In this document: piece after piece, positions 1-12,611 of the stretch
Position numbering within the stretch: position 1 is the first letter of the stretch
Layout: each line of letters starts with the position of its first letter
DNA from: Apostichopus japonicus
Lineage: Eukaryota; Echinodermata; Holothuroidea; Aspidochirotida; Stichopodidae
Reading direction: 5' to 3'
Assembly: GCF_037975245.1 (NCBI RefSeq)
Contig: NC_092561.1
Span: forward strand, 14,135,001 to 14,199,000
DNA length: 64,000 bases
The notes under the pieces: generated by a model
The model's input: only the letters and a program-made list of their open reading frames with translations
What the model was told of the DNA's origin: nothing
Database searches by the model: none
Translations under genes and position numbers: made by a program

Positions 1-875
1 CTACTGAAAGAAGAATAATTTGAAATGTGTTTTTCAATGGTTAAACTTATATTATTGTTATCGTTATTATTGTAACAACTTCCCCAATAATTATAACCAA
101 TATGGAAGGGTGATAACACGGAAAACGTTTGTATGTTATTGGCATGTGATGTAATAGCCGATGAATGCCTATGATATGCACATTAAGAGATTGAACCCCC
201 CCCCCCCCAACCCAAATTAGGCTCCTACGCCTATGCTAAAGGGTAAGTACTTACGCACGTTTGATTTAAAATTGTGTCTGCTGTGCCATGTTGAGAGCTG
301 GGTTTATTCTATAATTTGGCTTGAGAATAAATTGTTTGGTGTATAGTGTTCACCAACGGCGAGAACAGCGAGAACAGAATTTACCTACAGAAATTATATA
401 TGTAAAGCGTTCATCACCGGACTGACTGCATAACCTGATAGCTACCGTCAGTCTCAGTCGTCCTGTAATAGGCTTGCCTTATTTAAAGCTGCATGCATGG
501 TTGCAACCCAGCAGTAGTTCTATCTCAACTATCAAGCAACTAAAAAACACATAGAAACAATACCGACACATGAAACTGAACGATTACAATTACGAAGTTT
601 TTCAGTGAAGTTGCACTGAGAGGTCTTTTCCACTTCTCCGTCTAAGCGAAGCCGCGAAAGTGTCTCCCTACATTAAAATAGGAAAATGTTACGGCTGTTA
701 TCTTTTCCGCCCCTTTCTACATACGCTTTATATAGGGGCCAGCGCAATCGTAGGAACGAATCGCTCATATTGCGTGATGAATAGTATAAGGATCGACCCA
801 GCGCATATTTGACAAAGACAAATTGACCGATACGCATTAACACATGCTCCGTCTAATTTCTCTGCCGATAGCATT
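1..875. other. Non-genic flank, no gene seen
   Basis: AT-rich sequence with a poly-C run at about 196-208. No open frame with coding character and no recognisable repeat other than that run. Confidence 0.5.
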
Positions 876-1850
876 CAGGCCCGTAGCCAGGAGGGTTCGG
901 GGGGTTCGTACGAACCCCCCCCCCCCCCCGCACAGACCAGTTTTTTCAATGGAATTTTGGCGTTTTCCAGGGCAAATTGTCATTTATACCCCTACAAAAT
1001 CCCCAAATGCCCCATTTTGAGGGTAAAATCGCAAAATCGCAAATTTTTCACAAAATCTGGGGGCCGCTGAGGTGGGGGGGGGGGGGCAACACTCTCAAGC
1101 CAGTTGAAATTTACCCTGATATGTGCATCTGTCAATTATCTATTATGATCACAGTACTTACTTTTTTAGTTTTTATGAGACTGAATGCCAATAAAAGAGC
1201 TATTTTAAGAATTACATTATTGTTGATAGGGTGTTTTTTCTTCATTCGCAGAAATTTGAAAGAAATGCTTTTTCAGGAAAATACAAACACATTTTTGATG
1301 TATTTCTCTTTTTCACTTTTCTTTTACACTTCAACAATTTCATTGGACATGCTACCTCTTTTACTCCGTTGTTTGCCCTCTTTTACGATTTTTGTGGCTA
1401 AGCATTTTCATGTTGTCATTTGATTGAAAATGTCCAAAAATTCCAGCTTAGGTGTTCACCAGATCGCTCAATTTCGATGTAAAAATTGCACAAACTCCCT
1501 GGGGTGGGGGAGGGAGAACCACACCCTCTCCCTGCTCGGTCGCTCCACTCCTTGCTCGGGCGCCCTCGAGTTTTGACTCCATGAAAATCCCGAACTCCAG
1601 TGGCAGCGATGAAAAAGTGGGGGGCTGAAGGTATGTTCAGCCCCCCGAAATTTGCGTCAAGTGTTCCAAGAAGCGGGGAGAATTTTGAAATGGGGGCTGC
1701 TCCTTCTTTCTTGAAACACTCGGGAAGTGCCGTTTCCGGCCATCTGGGGGGTTCAAAAAGCTGAATTTTTTTTTGTACGCTCCGCGCCAACCAATGGTGG
1801 CGCTCCGCTTAGATAGTCCTACCGCGCATGACGAACCCCCCCCCCCCTTC
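876..1850. mobile_element. Truncated hAT-like terminal-inverted-repeat element (first copy)
   Basis: Begins CAGGCCCGTAGCCAGGAGG, close to the end sequence of the better copy at 2394-2709. It contains long G and C runs (C at 915-929, G at 1074-1086, C at 1836-1847). Its right part, near 1720-1815, shares with that copy the blocks around CGGGAAGTGCC, GGCCATCTGGG and CGCGCCAACCA. The far inverted repeat is missing or degraded. Open frames inside (for example 977-1423) show no transposase motif. Confidence 0.6.
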
Positions 1851-2393
1851 TCCTTTGCCCAACAAACAATACGGACTTTACTATATGGCAATATGTGTTA
1901 CAACTAGTACATATGTCTAGATATTGTCCTCGGGTATGGATCGGGTACGGAAGTGTTAGTCAACTCAATATTCCGGATTTCATGTTGAATCAATTGAACG
2001 GAAATATAAAACTATATCATAATAACTCAACCAGATGCAAAAAAAATAAATACACTGGGAAGATTTTGTTTTGTTTGTGGGAAAAGGGTTTCTGAGTTCT
2101 ATCCAATGAAGAACTGATTACTTGAACAAGTTTAAAGTAAGAATTCACGGAAAGCGAAAGCCTGTAATTTTGCAATACTTTGGTTAGTTTTTATTATGGT
2201 AATATAACTATTTGCTAATAATGGGCCTATTGTTAGGATTTATGAATTCATAATAATACATAGGCCTGTAGTACTTCTACACATGAATAACACTTGCATA
2301 ACAATTCCTTCACACTAAAAACGCTCCTGTTTCACTTGAGAAATAATTCTTGAGGTAAGCTTACAGCAACAATTAATTTTGTGGCCTACAATT

Positions 2394-2709
2394 CAGGCGC
2401 GTAGCCAGTGGGGGCGAAGGGGGCAGCCGCCCCCCCCCCCTCCTTCAGCATATATTTATTATTTTTTGTTAATGTTTTTATGATATCGCTAGTAATTTCA
2501 AAAGAGAAAATGCTAAGATGCAACTTACAAGGCCCGGGAAGTGCCATTTCCAGCCATCTGGGAGGCATTTTCAGCCAAAATTTTCGTATACGCTTCGCGC
2601 CAACCATGGTGGCACTATACGCTTAGATAGTTTGCATGCAATATCTACGGCTCTGATAGTTTGCCTACATTTTCGCCCCTCCCTTGGCAAATTCCTGGCT
2701 ATGCTCCTG
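2394..2709. mobile_element. Non-autonomous hAT-like MITE
   Basis: 316-bp element with inverted ends: the left end reads CAGGCGCGTAGCCAG, and the right end, reverse-complemented, reads CAGGAGCATAGCCAGGA. GGGGCGAA follows in both arms. Flanks are CTACAATT on the left and CTATTATT on the right, a 6-of-8 match compatible with an aged 8-bp target duplication of the hAT type. No transposase frame. A G/C run lies at about 2430-2440. Confidence 0.7.
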
Positions 2710-3383
2710 CTATTATTCCACTGTGTGCTTGAGAATTTTCTTTTGCTGAGCTGAAAAAGAGTGAAATGTATAAGGTAATTTAGTAACCAATCTGTACAAA
2801 AAAAGTTATGGACTGCTGTTATATTAATGAAAATGCCAAATTCCCGGTAAACATTGGCTCAAATCAAATTTAATGGTAAACTAATTAGAACAAATAGGTA
2901 AAGTATAGCCAAACCATAAACAGTTAAGCACTGCCATAAAACTCAAAGACAAACTGCTTTAGATAGGCCTAGTCATAAATTTTGGACGTCTTTAAAATTA
3001 TTTTTCGATAAAATATATCAAACGTTTACTTAACTTAGAATCTGTAGGACCTATTAAAACTTCCTCTTATATATGTGTTCGATAGCGTGTAAAATTAGTC
3101 GCATCTTTTGTAGCATGATTTGCATAATTGCCAATATTGTATAATTGTGTATAAAACAATAGGGAACAGAAAGATAGCTCAAGACTGCAAATCTTACAAT
3201 ACCTGTCATTACAGGATGAAATTTACGAGCCTAAAGTTCGCTGGGATTTTTTCCTATACTGGATTCCAGTATAGGACTCTGAAATATTGCCAAGAAATTT
3301 TGAGAATAATTCCTCTTTCTGACATCTTCGAGCGATTTAAAGTCGTTATCGACGAGAGAACAAGACATATCTTCCGGTGGATT
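2710..3383. other. AT-rich flank, no gene seen
   Basis: No coding signal. A short frame at 3120-3401 has no recognisable features. Confidence 0.5.
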
Positions 3384-3440
3384 ACCCCCTCAGTTTACTG
3401 ACCCCCTAAGTATACTGACCCCCTCAGTATACTGACCCCT
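3384..3440. repeat. 20-bp tandem repeat, about 3 copies
   Basis: The unit TACTGACCCCCTMAGTATAC (M = A or C) repeats three times with few changes. Confidence 0.8.
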
Positions 3441-3894
3441 ACCAGTCCTTTGAAATACATTCCAGAGAAATAAAAAAAACCCATCTGTCTCACATGTATG
3501 GTTGTGCTTTTTACAAGTTGGCTTTATGAATGTAAAAGAAATATCAAAAGAGCGCTGTAGCTTTCGGGGGATTTTCGTCCCCTCTCCCCCCCCCCCCCCC
3601 AACTAGGTCTTGATATACACTCCAGAGAAAAGTTGGGGTATAAATTCCTCTTCCTGACGGACTTGTTTTTATTGTTTATCTTTATTGGTTTATATTTCGC
3701 ATCATTTCTTGACCAGCGTGTGCAGTCGGTCAACAAAGAAACTTGCTCGTCGGTCTAGAAGGAATCGATCCATAAACCTTTGGCACATTGTTAATGTATA
3801 CGTCCCTGACTTGATCAAAGCTAATCATTGAACCCCACATGCTTCATTTTTTTTCTATATGATTTGGCTCTATACATTTGTTACATTATGTTTC

Positions 3895-4035
3895 TTTTCT
3901 TCTAAAACACGGACTACTGATGGCATTAATTTCAGTGTCAACACTAATAACACTTTGCTTTGAAAACATGAAAAGAAAAAACAAAGAGAAAGTGAACGGT
4001 TTCATATCATAGTGGAACTATGACGTCACAGATTA
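3895..4035 (+). repeat. Partial copy of a dispersed inverted-repeat family (family B)
   Basis: The stretch around GGCATTAATTTCAGTGTC and GAAAGTGAACGG resembles the interior of the element at 41897-42455 and, in reverse orientation, the one at 57783-58414. Ends are not clear here. Confidence 0.5.
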
Positions 4036-4044
4036 ACAAAATTG

Positions 4045-4061
4045 ACACACACACACACACA

Positions 4062-4114
<53 letters not shown>
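4045..4114. repeat. Compound (CA)n(TA)n microsatellite
   Basis: About 13 CA steps followed by about 22 TA steps. Confidence 0.95.
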
Positions 4115-4118
<4 letters not shown>

Positions 4119-5279
4119 CAAAAACATAACTGGATCTATCCACTTGTACAAATAACGAATTGTAAACGAATTTAATTTTCAGTCTTCTATTTTGCTCATT
4201 TGGAACCCATGAAAGGGGTTTTCTTATATAATCATCCCTGGTCCTACTGAGGGGATACCATTACACGGTGCTTTTTCAGGGACCTTAAGTTTCCTTGAAG
4301 AGGTCGAGTTTGATTTCCCATGCAGATTGCGAGAAAATATGCTACCAAAGTTGATTTTGCAGCAAATGATAATAATGAAAGCAAATGAGCCTCACGGACG
4401 TACCTCAAGTAAGAGTAAATTAATGTCCATATGCTTAATGTATTTTCGTTGTTATATTGTCATCAATAATTGAATGCTTGACACGTGTTACCGGAAGACG
4501 ATTAAAGCGCTAAACGTTCACTGTGATTCTCGACTGCTCATAAAGTGTAAACATCTTGTCGTACAGGGTTGAGAAGTATGAAAGCAAATGGACCACTTGA
4601 ATGGCATTAATCTCTATTGTTATAAACTTGTTTCAAATAAGGCATATGTGGTTGAGTATCGATAAAGTCCATTGGTGGGTTACGTGTTGGACATAACGGG
4701 GACTACTTGGTATTCCAGAAATGGCAGTTATCTTCATTTGTTCATTGTTCATCAGAATGCAGTTCATTGACTTATAGAACAAATAAAATAAAGAACAAGG
4801 AATGGGATAATATTCTTCCGAGATCAAACTAGTTTTATCCTGAGACGTGTACAACGAACAGATAGACCGAAGAGTTGAAGACATCCCCGAAGATCATGTG
4901 TAGTATCTGTTCCCATTCGAGGGGAATGGTTATACACACCCGACGATGATCACACAGTCACAGTCTCGGTGCAAGGGGACTGGGGTTGAGAGCGGATCAG
5001 ACGTTCGGTAGTTTGGTTTTCGTACCCAGGTTCTTTTCTGGGTGACTTTTCGTAAAAAGTGTCCCCGGTATTCAATCAATGGAGAATGATCGACGGATAG
5101 ATTTTGCTGTAACTTTATAACTATATTAAATAATTAAATAATGAATAAGGCAGATTTTAGTTTTGATATGTTATAATACCACAAAAAAAAGAGACAAGTT
5201 TGAGTCCAATAATGTTTCTGTAGCTATTCCAGTATTTTTCAATATATGTTTCGTTAAAGATACTTATTTCTGGAATATT
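4115..5279. other. Non-genic flank, no gene seen
   Basis: Unique-looking AT-rich DNA. No convincing coding, tRNA or repeat signal. Confidence 0.5.
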
Positions 5280-5575
5280 CGCTTAGGCTAACTTGATGGT
5301 GACGTCGGCTCCTCATTGTAGTTCTTATAGTTAATGTTAACGTTCGTTAAACTTCATATAAGCAACAGAGCACCCTTGGATGGCATATTCAACACCATTT
5401 GTCCTTAATAAATTTTGAATAATTATAAACATGTCATTTGAGACCATATAATCTTAATTTCTCCTATTGAGTTTTGTAGTGCAACTGAGGAACTACTCTG
5501 ATGGGCTGTGTACTAAACTAAAAGGTCCAGTCACTTTAACTAGTGAACCTCAACTGTTTAAAGGGTCATTCCAAA
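5280..5575 (+). repeat. Dispersed repeat family A, copy 1
   Basis: Shares ordered blocks with copies near 29.2, 47.7 and 51.1 kb: a start like AAGGCTAACTTGATG, then GGCTCCTC, AGAGCACCC, AACATGTCATTTGAG, and TTAGACTA(AG)TAGTCCAG near the end. All four copies face the same way. Confidence 0.65.
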
Positions 5576-6671
5576 AAACAACCAAGAAATAAATAGTTGT
5601 GTTATAGGAATACAACCCTAGCTTGACTGAGAGCAGTGGTTTTTAACGGTCCACGGCATATCAAAGTTAATTTTGTTCCTGAAGTTTACAAAACACAACA
5701 CGGGCATTTCTTTTTTTGTGAATCTCAAACAAGGTTCTTAAAAATCACTGTTTCCGAAACAACCTACTATGCGGGATGAGAATTTGCTACAACACTGTGG
5801 CTTAGAATGGGACCATATTGACACTTTTGTTTTCTTGCGAAAGTGATATAGATTGAATTATATGTATATGTATGTATTAACAGTTTATTATAGTACATTA
5901 ACAGTTTATTATAGTATATATATTAACAGTTTATCTCACATGGTCTTGCTGGCTTGTATGTCTCTGGCATTGCAACGTATATAATGCCGTTTTGGTGTAG
6001 GTAGTGTAAATCTTTGCAAACACATTTATGTCAAACAATGAGTTTAATTAAGTTCCTGCAAAACCTTGTGAACCGCATGACTGTTTGAATGTTTTGATTG
6101 GCTTAACACAAATAACCCATTACAATCAAATTCATTCACCTTCAACGTGACAAGTAAAAAAACGGCATTTTAGGAATTCGATGGCGCTAGTTTGAAACAG
6201 GTTGTTTTTCAATATAAAATAATTATATGGCTCTTAAAGGCATCCGTAGATTCATTTTTAGGAGAATAGCGCCTCATCAGGCGGTGGACGGTGGCTGCAA
6301 GCATGCCGGTCGCAGAGATGTCACCACCTCTGGCCAAAGGCAAGGATTCACGCACGCCACTTAGGACGCTTCTGGCCGTTTTGACCGACCTTCTGCGCAT
6401 CCTCCCGGGTTCTTTTGCGACAACAAGGGAGACATGGTACGGGATCCTAGGCCACAAAAAAGCACCATGCCACAACCTGAGGTATTATCACCAGAGGCCT
6501 GTCTTGAACCCTAGCCACGATTTACACGACCGACGAGGAATGAGTCTTTCATCACCCTCTATAGCATCGGCCATCACATCAGCTAGTAAATTATACAGTT
6601 GAATTAATATATCAAGACTTCAGTGTGGACTGCTGAAAGAGAAAAAGAATTTTTAAACGTTTATAATCATT
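5576..6671. other. Non-genic flank with a GC-rich open stretch at 6250-6475
   Basis: Mostly AT-rich. The segment 6209-6475 is open on the minus strand for 88 codons (and 103 codons on plus) and is clearly richer in GC than its surroundings. I recognise no domain in either translation. It may be a decayed mobile-element fragment. Confidence 0.35.
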
Positions 6672-6733
6672 AATGGAGTCGAACTCAGTTCATCAGGTTA
6701 CCAGTCCACTGCTCTACCCTCTGAGCCATTTGA
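6672..6733 (-). mobile_element. tRNA-derived SINE head (tRNA-Thr-like), degenerate
   Basis: The minus strand has an A-box-like block TGGCTCAGAGGGTAGAGC (6711-6728) and a B box GAGTTCGACTCC (6675-6686), with an anticodon-like ACTGGTAAC between them. The acceptor stem does not pair, so this is a SINE or pseudo-tRNA and not a working tRNA. Confidence 0.55.
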
Positions 6734-7952
6734 CAAGTTAACTTTCTACGAGCTTAAATTAGAATTGTTGGTTGGATACAGTCTATTGGTAACAGTGAAC
6801 AACACTGCCTTCAACGAAATCTCTATTCAACCTGTTTTACTCTCATTAAAACAACGGATCTGAATATATTTATTAACAAAATAAGCTCACGCTTGTCTTT
6901 TTTTACATTGAAGCAAGTAGTGAAATGTCGTTTCCTTCCAAGACGTAAATGTACAATGGGCTTATGCCCCGATACTAACGATGACTTCGAAGCAAACAGT
7001 TAAAGACAAACGGATGCCGTGAAATCTTCTTATTCACAAAAGGTTGCATAAGATTATGCTCGCAAGAGTGGTCTTACTGTAAGTTGTCTCCCTTTACAAC
7101 TATAGTATATGCAGACGGTCACAAAGTAAGCCCGAACTTTCAAAAAACAATACCTATTCACATTTCAGTACCGTTTTGAATGAGGAAAGGACAAAGCCCA
7201 CGTTAACTACATGTGACTAATCTTATATAGGGATCTGAATGGCTGGATAGCATGGTTATTTGAAACCCGAAACAGAATTCATAGGGTTTTGAGTTTATGC
7301 AAGTAGATTTGGGAATCACAGGGATCGGGAATTCGTCAACTACAAGACTTTGATTAGTCCGCAGTGACTTGATGTGCTTATTGATCTTCTGAAACTACGG
7401 CATTTGCGTGGTTAGGTCCCCCCCCCCCCCACCGCCCCCAAATGACTGTGTTCCACACATATACAGAAATGTGTATTTAGCTTAATACAAAATATTATAA
7501 TCATATTTCTAAAATATCAAATTTTGATCTCTTTGCAGCCAGCTTGATCACGTTGTTTACAATTAATGCAATTTGAAAGACTGAATGGTAATGAGGTTGG
7601 GACGGTGACGGTGACGAGGACGGGGTTTGGATGTTTCGATAGCTTTTATAGGTGCAATACAAGTCAAGACTGTGACCTGGTCGACTGCATCAACAGCAAT
7701 AATCACTCATATAAAATATAAGTTATAGAAGGCAATAGCATCCCTTTCATGGTCACAGCTACCCTCCCTTCGCCGCCCCTCCTTCCCATACCATTTGCCG
7801 GTACGTTACTGGACCATGAATATTGTATATTAGATCTCTATGACAATGAATTATTCATTTGCATAAGTTTCCGATGAACAGAATAAAGATAAAGTTTCCC
7901 CCTTCTTCTGCTGATTTGAAAAGAGGTATTTGAATCGCCTCGAGTTGTCAGC
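6734..7952. other. Non-genic flank, no gene seen
   Basis: Contains a poly-C run near 7418-7430 and a GACGGTGACGG-like short repeat near 7600. No coding signal. Confidence 0.5.
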
Positions 7953-8598
7953 TTAAGCGGTACATTCTCGTCCACTGTTGTGTAGATGACAGTCCAGGGA
8001 GCAGGGGTGGTTTAAGCGGTACATTCTCTTCCACTGGGATTTAGATGACAGTCCAGGGAGCAGGGATGGTTTAAGCGGTACATACTCGTCCACTGGGATG
8101 AAGATGACAGTCCAGGGAGCAGGGGTGGTTTAAGCGGTACATTCTCTTCCACTGGGATTTAGATGACAGTCCAGGGAGCAGGGGTGCTTTAAGCGGTACA
8201 TTCTCGTCCACTGGGATGTAGATGACAGACCAGGGAGCAGGAATGGTTTAAGCGGTACATTCTCGTCCACTGAGATGAAGATGCAGTCCAGGGAGCAGGA
8301 ATGGTTTAAGCGGTACATTCTCGTCCACTGGGATGAAGATGACAGTCCAGGGAGCAGGGGTGCTTTAAGCGGTACATTCTCGTCCACTGGGATGTAGATG
8401 ACAGTCCAGGGAGCAGGGGTGCTTTAAGCGGTACATTCTCGTCCACTGGGATGTAGATGACAGACCAGGGAGCAGGAATGGTTTAAGCGGTACATTCTCG
8501 TCCACTGAGATGAAGATGCAGTCCAGGGAGCAGGAATGGTTTAAGCGGTACATTCTCGTCCACTGGGATATAGATCACAGTCCAGGGAGCAGGGGTGA
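7953..8598. repeat. 59-bp minisatellite, 11 units
   Basis: Each unit starts TTAAGCGGTACATTCTCGTC and includes GACAGTCCAGGGAGCAGG. Unit starts are 7953, 8012, 8071, 8130, 8189, 8248, 8306, 8365, 8424, 8483 and 8541 (59 bp, twice 58). The variants at 8189, 8248 and 8306 recur in the same order at 8424, 8483 and 8541, so a four-unit block of 235 bp was duplicated. Open frames here are repeat translation. Confidence 0.95.
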
Positions 8599-9188
8599 CA
8601 GTGGAAATGATATAACTACTCATCGATAAGAGGCTTGCCATGAGCTATCACATGGATATGCTTTGAAAGCTGTTGTATAGACTCTCTACTCGTAGAAGTT
8701 CACCAAACGGAAACGGAAGGGCAAAAAAGGCCTTCTTAGCAAGCATCTAAATAGTTAGAACAATTTGTTTAAATTTGGTTACCATCAGTGGCATCAGGCA
8801 AAAAGACAGCTAGGTGTTGGTGGGAGTGGGTAATGATGAAATTAGGTAGGGGGTATTGCTGGTTGGGAGTGGGAGAGGTTAATATTTAGGGGTGGGGGAA
8901 GTGCTGGTTGGGAGTGGGGGTAGGTTGCATTGGGAGACCAGGGCACCTGATTGAGACACTAAGGGATTGAGACTGACATACTCACATTCGTGTTTGCTTA
9001 ATTCCTACAGCCTACCCCACCCAAACCTACCCCACCCAAACCTGCCTCACCCTAGTCCAGCCCACCTCACTCAGATCAATTTTTTACTGCAAAGACGACC
9101 AGGCTCAACCATGGAAATAAGATTACGTAAAACTCCAAAACAGTAGTACCACAAAATGAAAGAGAGATGAGTTTGATATACATTTTGT
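8599..9188. other. Flank with G-rich and C-rich minisatellite-like stretches
   Basis: 8815-8930 repeats GGTTGGGAGTGGG-like blocks and has G-quadruplex potential. 9010-9060 repeats CCTACCCCACCCAAA. No gene. Confidence 0.6.
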
Positions 9189-9194
9189 TTTATT
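9189..9194 (-). terminator. Distal candidate polyadenylation signal AATAAA
   Basis: AATAAA on the minus strand 8.1 kb past the stop codon. The DNA between here and the stop contains a tandem array and a SINE. A UTR reaching this far would be long but not impossible for an animal signalling gene. Confidence 0.15.
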
Positions 9195-9299
9195 CAATTT
9201 ACCTCGCCTACACACAGATATAGTTACATCCTAGCCTGTACACTATCTTTGTACAAATATTAATCTTTTCATGTACAGAGAGAATTCCACAAATACACT

Positions 9300-9382
9300 A
9301 TAATAATAATGATAATAATAATAATAATAATGAGGATCATAATAATAATCATAATAATAATATTAATCATAATAATAATTAC
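9300..9382. repeat. (AAT)n microsatellite, interrupted
   Basis: Runs of ATAATAAT broken by CAT and GAGG. Confidence 0.9.
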
Positions 9383-11084
9383 GTACCAGGACAAAGTTAC
9401 CAAAAGGCTTCCTTCATCGGTTTTGAATTTAATCTAATTGTTTATTTTTTGTTCTGTTTTTCATTAATGCATCTAAATAACATCTAAAATATTTGTTCCA
9501 GCATCTCTGAAAGATTAAGGTGTCATGAAACAATTGAATTGTTTTTTTTTGTTCTTCATTCTTTAATCTCATAATTTACTAAAATCAAAGTAAGCATATT
9601 GAACAAACCCCTCCTTCCCCCCCCCTCCCCCTCCCCCAGAGAAAAAAAAAACAACAAGATGATGACTTGGTATCAGAAAAGGTAAAGCTTTGAAAAACAC
9701 AAGAAACATATCTTAACTGAAAAGAACAATTCAAATTCATTTGTAATCATCGCTTCATATTTACATATAAATATAGTAACACCAGAGTTCACATGTTAAG
9801 ACTTTGCCAGACTGGTAGATGGGGGGGGGGGGAAGGATGGGAGACCTTGGAATCATTCAGACCTGGGCTTTTCACACACCTGGGAATTCACATACCTTAT
9901 TTTGCTTGCCATCATAACAGCATTGTCACAATTTTATAGCTATAAACTCTACCACATTCAAGCATTGTAAAGTCATGTAATCTTGGTGGTAAGGTAGTTA
10001 AAATATAGTGCCTTTTAGTAATGCTACCACAGCACAGCTACATTTGACAAAAAAATTTTTGTTGATGTGAACATGGACGTTGCTACTGTGCAGTGTCGTT
10101 TCAAACATCATCGTATTGTGTGAGCCTTCTTGCGTTCCGTATGAGCATCAAAAGTAAGCGTTGCCAAATACGACGATATTCAGAAGATTCTTAATTTTGT
10201 TAAAATCACGATCAAGGAACACCACATACATGTCATTTTACAACAGCAACATTAATGTTCACACCAACAACATACGATATCAGTTTACAATATCGCTGCA
10301 TCTTTCGGCAAACATGGACATAACTTGCGATAATTGTTCGGCGTTCCATAGAACACAAGTTTTCTATGAATGTGGTACACCCTAACTCACAAAAACCACT
10401 GACTGCTGATCAATGGAAAACCACTAAAGTCAGGTCAAAACAGGAAAACCAGCCAGTTGGGATAATTCCTGATGCTATTACCTCTACAAACTATACTCCC
10501 ATATCATGCTTCAAAGCACTGGTATTGACAGTACAAACCTTGATCTGATAGAAACATGATGTTCATACTGCTCGTACTGACAGTACGAGTGCTCTGAAGC
10601 AGGACTTGCCACTACAGTATAGAAACACTTGTCCCAACTGGGTGGATAAGCATATACTCATAAGCATATCAACGGATGTAATGAAAATGAAAGAGCAATG
10701 AACTTGAAGAATTAGAAGAGTCCAAATCATCGCAGAATGCTATCAAGGTTTAGAGGAGAGATGGCAATTAAAGATTTACAATGCTTTCTAGCACATTACA
10801 GACATTAATCGGTATGCTAATAATCTGCTAGATTTTGAGGTACGATAAATATAATCAACATCAGTTATTACAATAGGACTAAAATCTGCGATAAATTTTA
10901 ATGAGCAGAGGGCCTTGAGAATCAAACTGTGCTCTCACCGAAACCTCTTTTAGACTTTTGCTTTTTTTTATTTATGGATTGTTCAACTTAATTAGAATAA
11001 TTTATGATGAATATAATAACAACTAATTGCCCTAAGAAAGAAAAGCTTGAATGTTATGTTATGCTTGTAAAAGGGTACATATAT
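9383..11084. other. Downstream flank or distal 3' UTR, no gene seen
   Basis: AT-rich, no domain-bearing frame. G run near 9823-9832. May be transcribed as PDE3 3' UTR if a distal polyadenylation site is used. Confidence 0.4.
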
Positions 11085-11790
11085 CATGGATCAACAGTGA
11101 CAAGCATAGCTACACACAATAATAGCTACACATATATCAATAGCTACACATATAGCACGGATCAATTGGGACAAGCATAGCTACACACAATAATAGCTAC
11201 ACATATATCATGGATCAACAGTGACAAGCATAGCTTCTCAAAATAATAGCTACACATACAGCATGGATCAACAGTAACAAGCATAGCTACACACAATAAT
11301 AGCTACACATATATCAATAGCTACACATATAGCACGGATCAATTGGGACAAGCATAGCTACACACAATAATAGCTACACATATATCATGGATCAACAGTG
11401 ACAAGCATAGCTAATCAAAATAATAGCTAAACATATAGCATGGATCAACAGTAACAAGTATAGCTACACACAATACCAGCTACACATATATCATTGATGA
11501 ACGGTGACAAGCATAGCTACACACAATAATAGCTCCACATATAGCACGGATCAATTTGGACAAGTATAGCTACACACAATAATAGTTACACATATATCAT
11601 TGACGAACGGTGACAAGCATAGCTACACACAATAATAGCTCCACATATAGCACGGATCAATTTGGACAAGTATAGCTACACACAATAATAGCTACACATT
11701 TAGCACGGATCAAATGGGACAAGCATAGCTACACACAATAATAGCTACACACAATAACAGCTACACATATCAAGAATCAACATTGAGGAT
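11085..11790. repeat. Tandem array of about 53-bp units with a 177-bp higher-order period
   Basis: The motif CAAGCATAGCTACACAC recurs at 11101, 11172, 11225, 11278, 11349, 11402 and onward. Spacings of 71, 53 and 53 give a 177-bp super-period. The 71-bp unit carries an extra 18 bp, CAATAGCTACACATATAG. Later units are more diverged. Confidence 0.9.
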
Positions 11791-12611
11791 TAGACATATC
11801 AACAAGCAGTGCTGAATGGTTAAAAGATAAATGTCCAAGAATGGCTGTGCATACCTCAACAAATCACAGTCCTGGAGTTACAATAAAATATTACAAGCAA
11901 TTAGACACTTATTGAGAATTAAGAATTGAATCATTGTAACTCAGCTTTGTGCAGTGTAAGACAAGCGCCCTCAGCTACCCATACATTCTCAGTGAGTACG
12001 CCCACCAGACAAAACAGCATACCTCCCAACTACGACTGAATACTTCAAACATTCCTTTCAAAAACGGTTCAATCGCCTGCAGACATGATTACGAACAAAT
12101 TTTAAAGAAAAGAAAACATCGGTTTGTACATAGTTAAAAATAAAAGGTAGAAAGACAAGATTTGAATCCATTTACTCAAACTCACAAAAAAATAAACCAA
12201 AGAAACAGTTTCCACAATCGATATTACAACCAAACCCTTTACAGAGAATTCACATAATTTGTTAATCATATAATCAAATCTAAAATATCTAATTCTTGAT
12301 TATATATAAACTATCCTTCAACTGGCTGAGGTTATAAAAAATAATGCCAGTTAAAACAAAGATGCTCCTTCCCTCTTTAATGCCGCCCCCCTGACCCCCA
12401 CCCCCACACCGCAAAGGACGCCTTGAAACTAGAAAAGTCTTTCCCTCCAAACTGACCATATCAAACCACTTGCGAGTGTAACAAGAGTTTCTGTATGTGA
12501 TGATAGAGATACACATATGTTATGTAATTAACTTGCTTTCTTGCCAGAAAAAAAGGACACCCTACTTTCTTCATAATGAATTTCCATGTTTTGCATTTTT
12601 ATGATATGTAT
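11791..12611. other. Downstream flank or 3' UTR, no gene seen
   Basis: No coding character in any frame. A C-rich patch lies at 12384-12405. Confidence 0.4.

Noticed and set aside
6262-6280. CTGATGA inside CGCCTGATGAGGCG, possible ribozyme core
   Set aside because: No GAAA and no stem II or III follow; the sequence is a simple palindrome.
8130-8553. Repetitive small proteins from minus frames
   Set aside because: They are minisatellite translation, and the 59-bp period shifts the frame at every unit.
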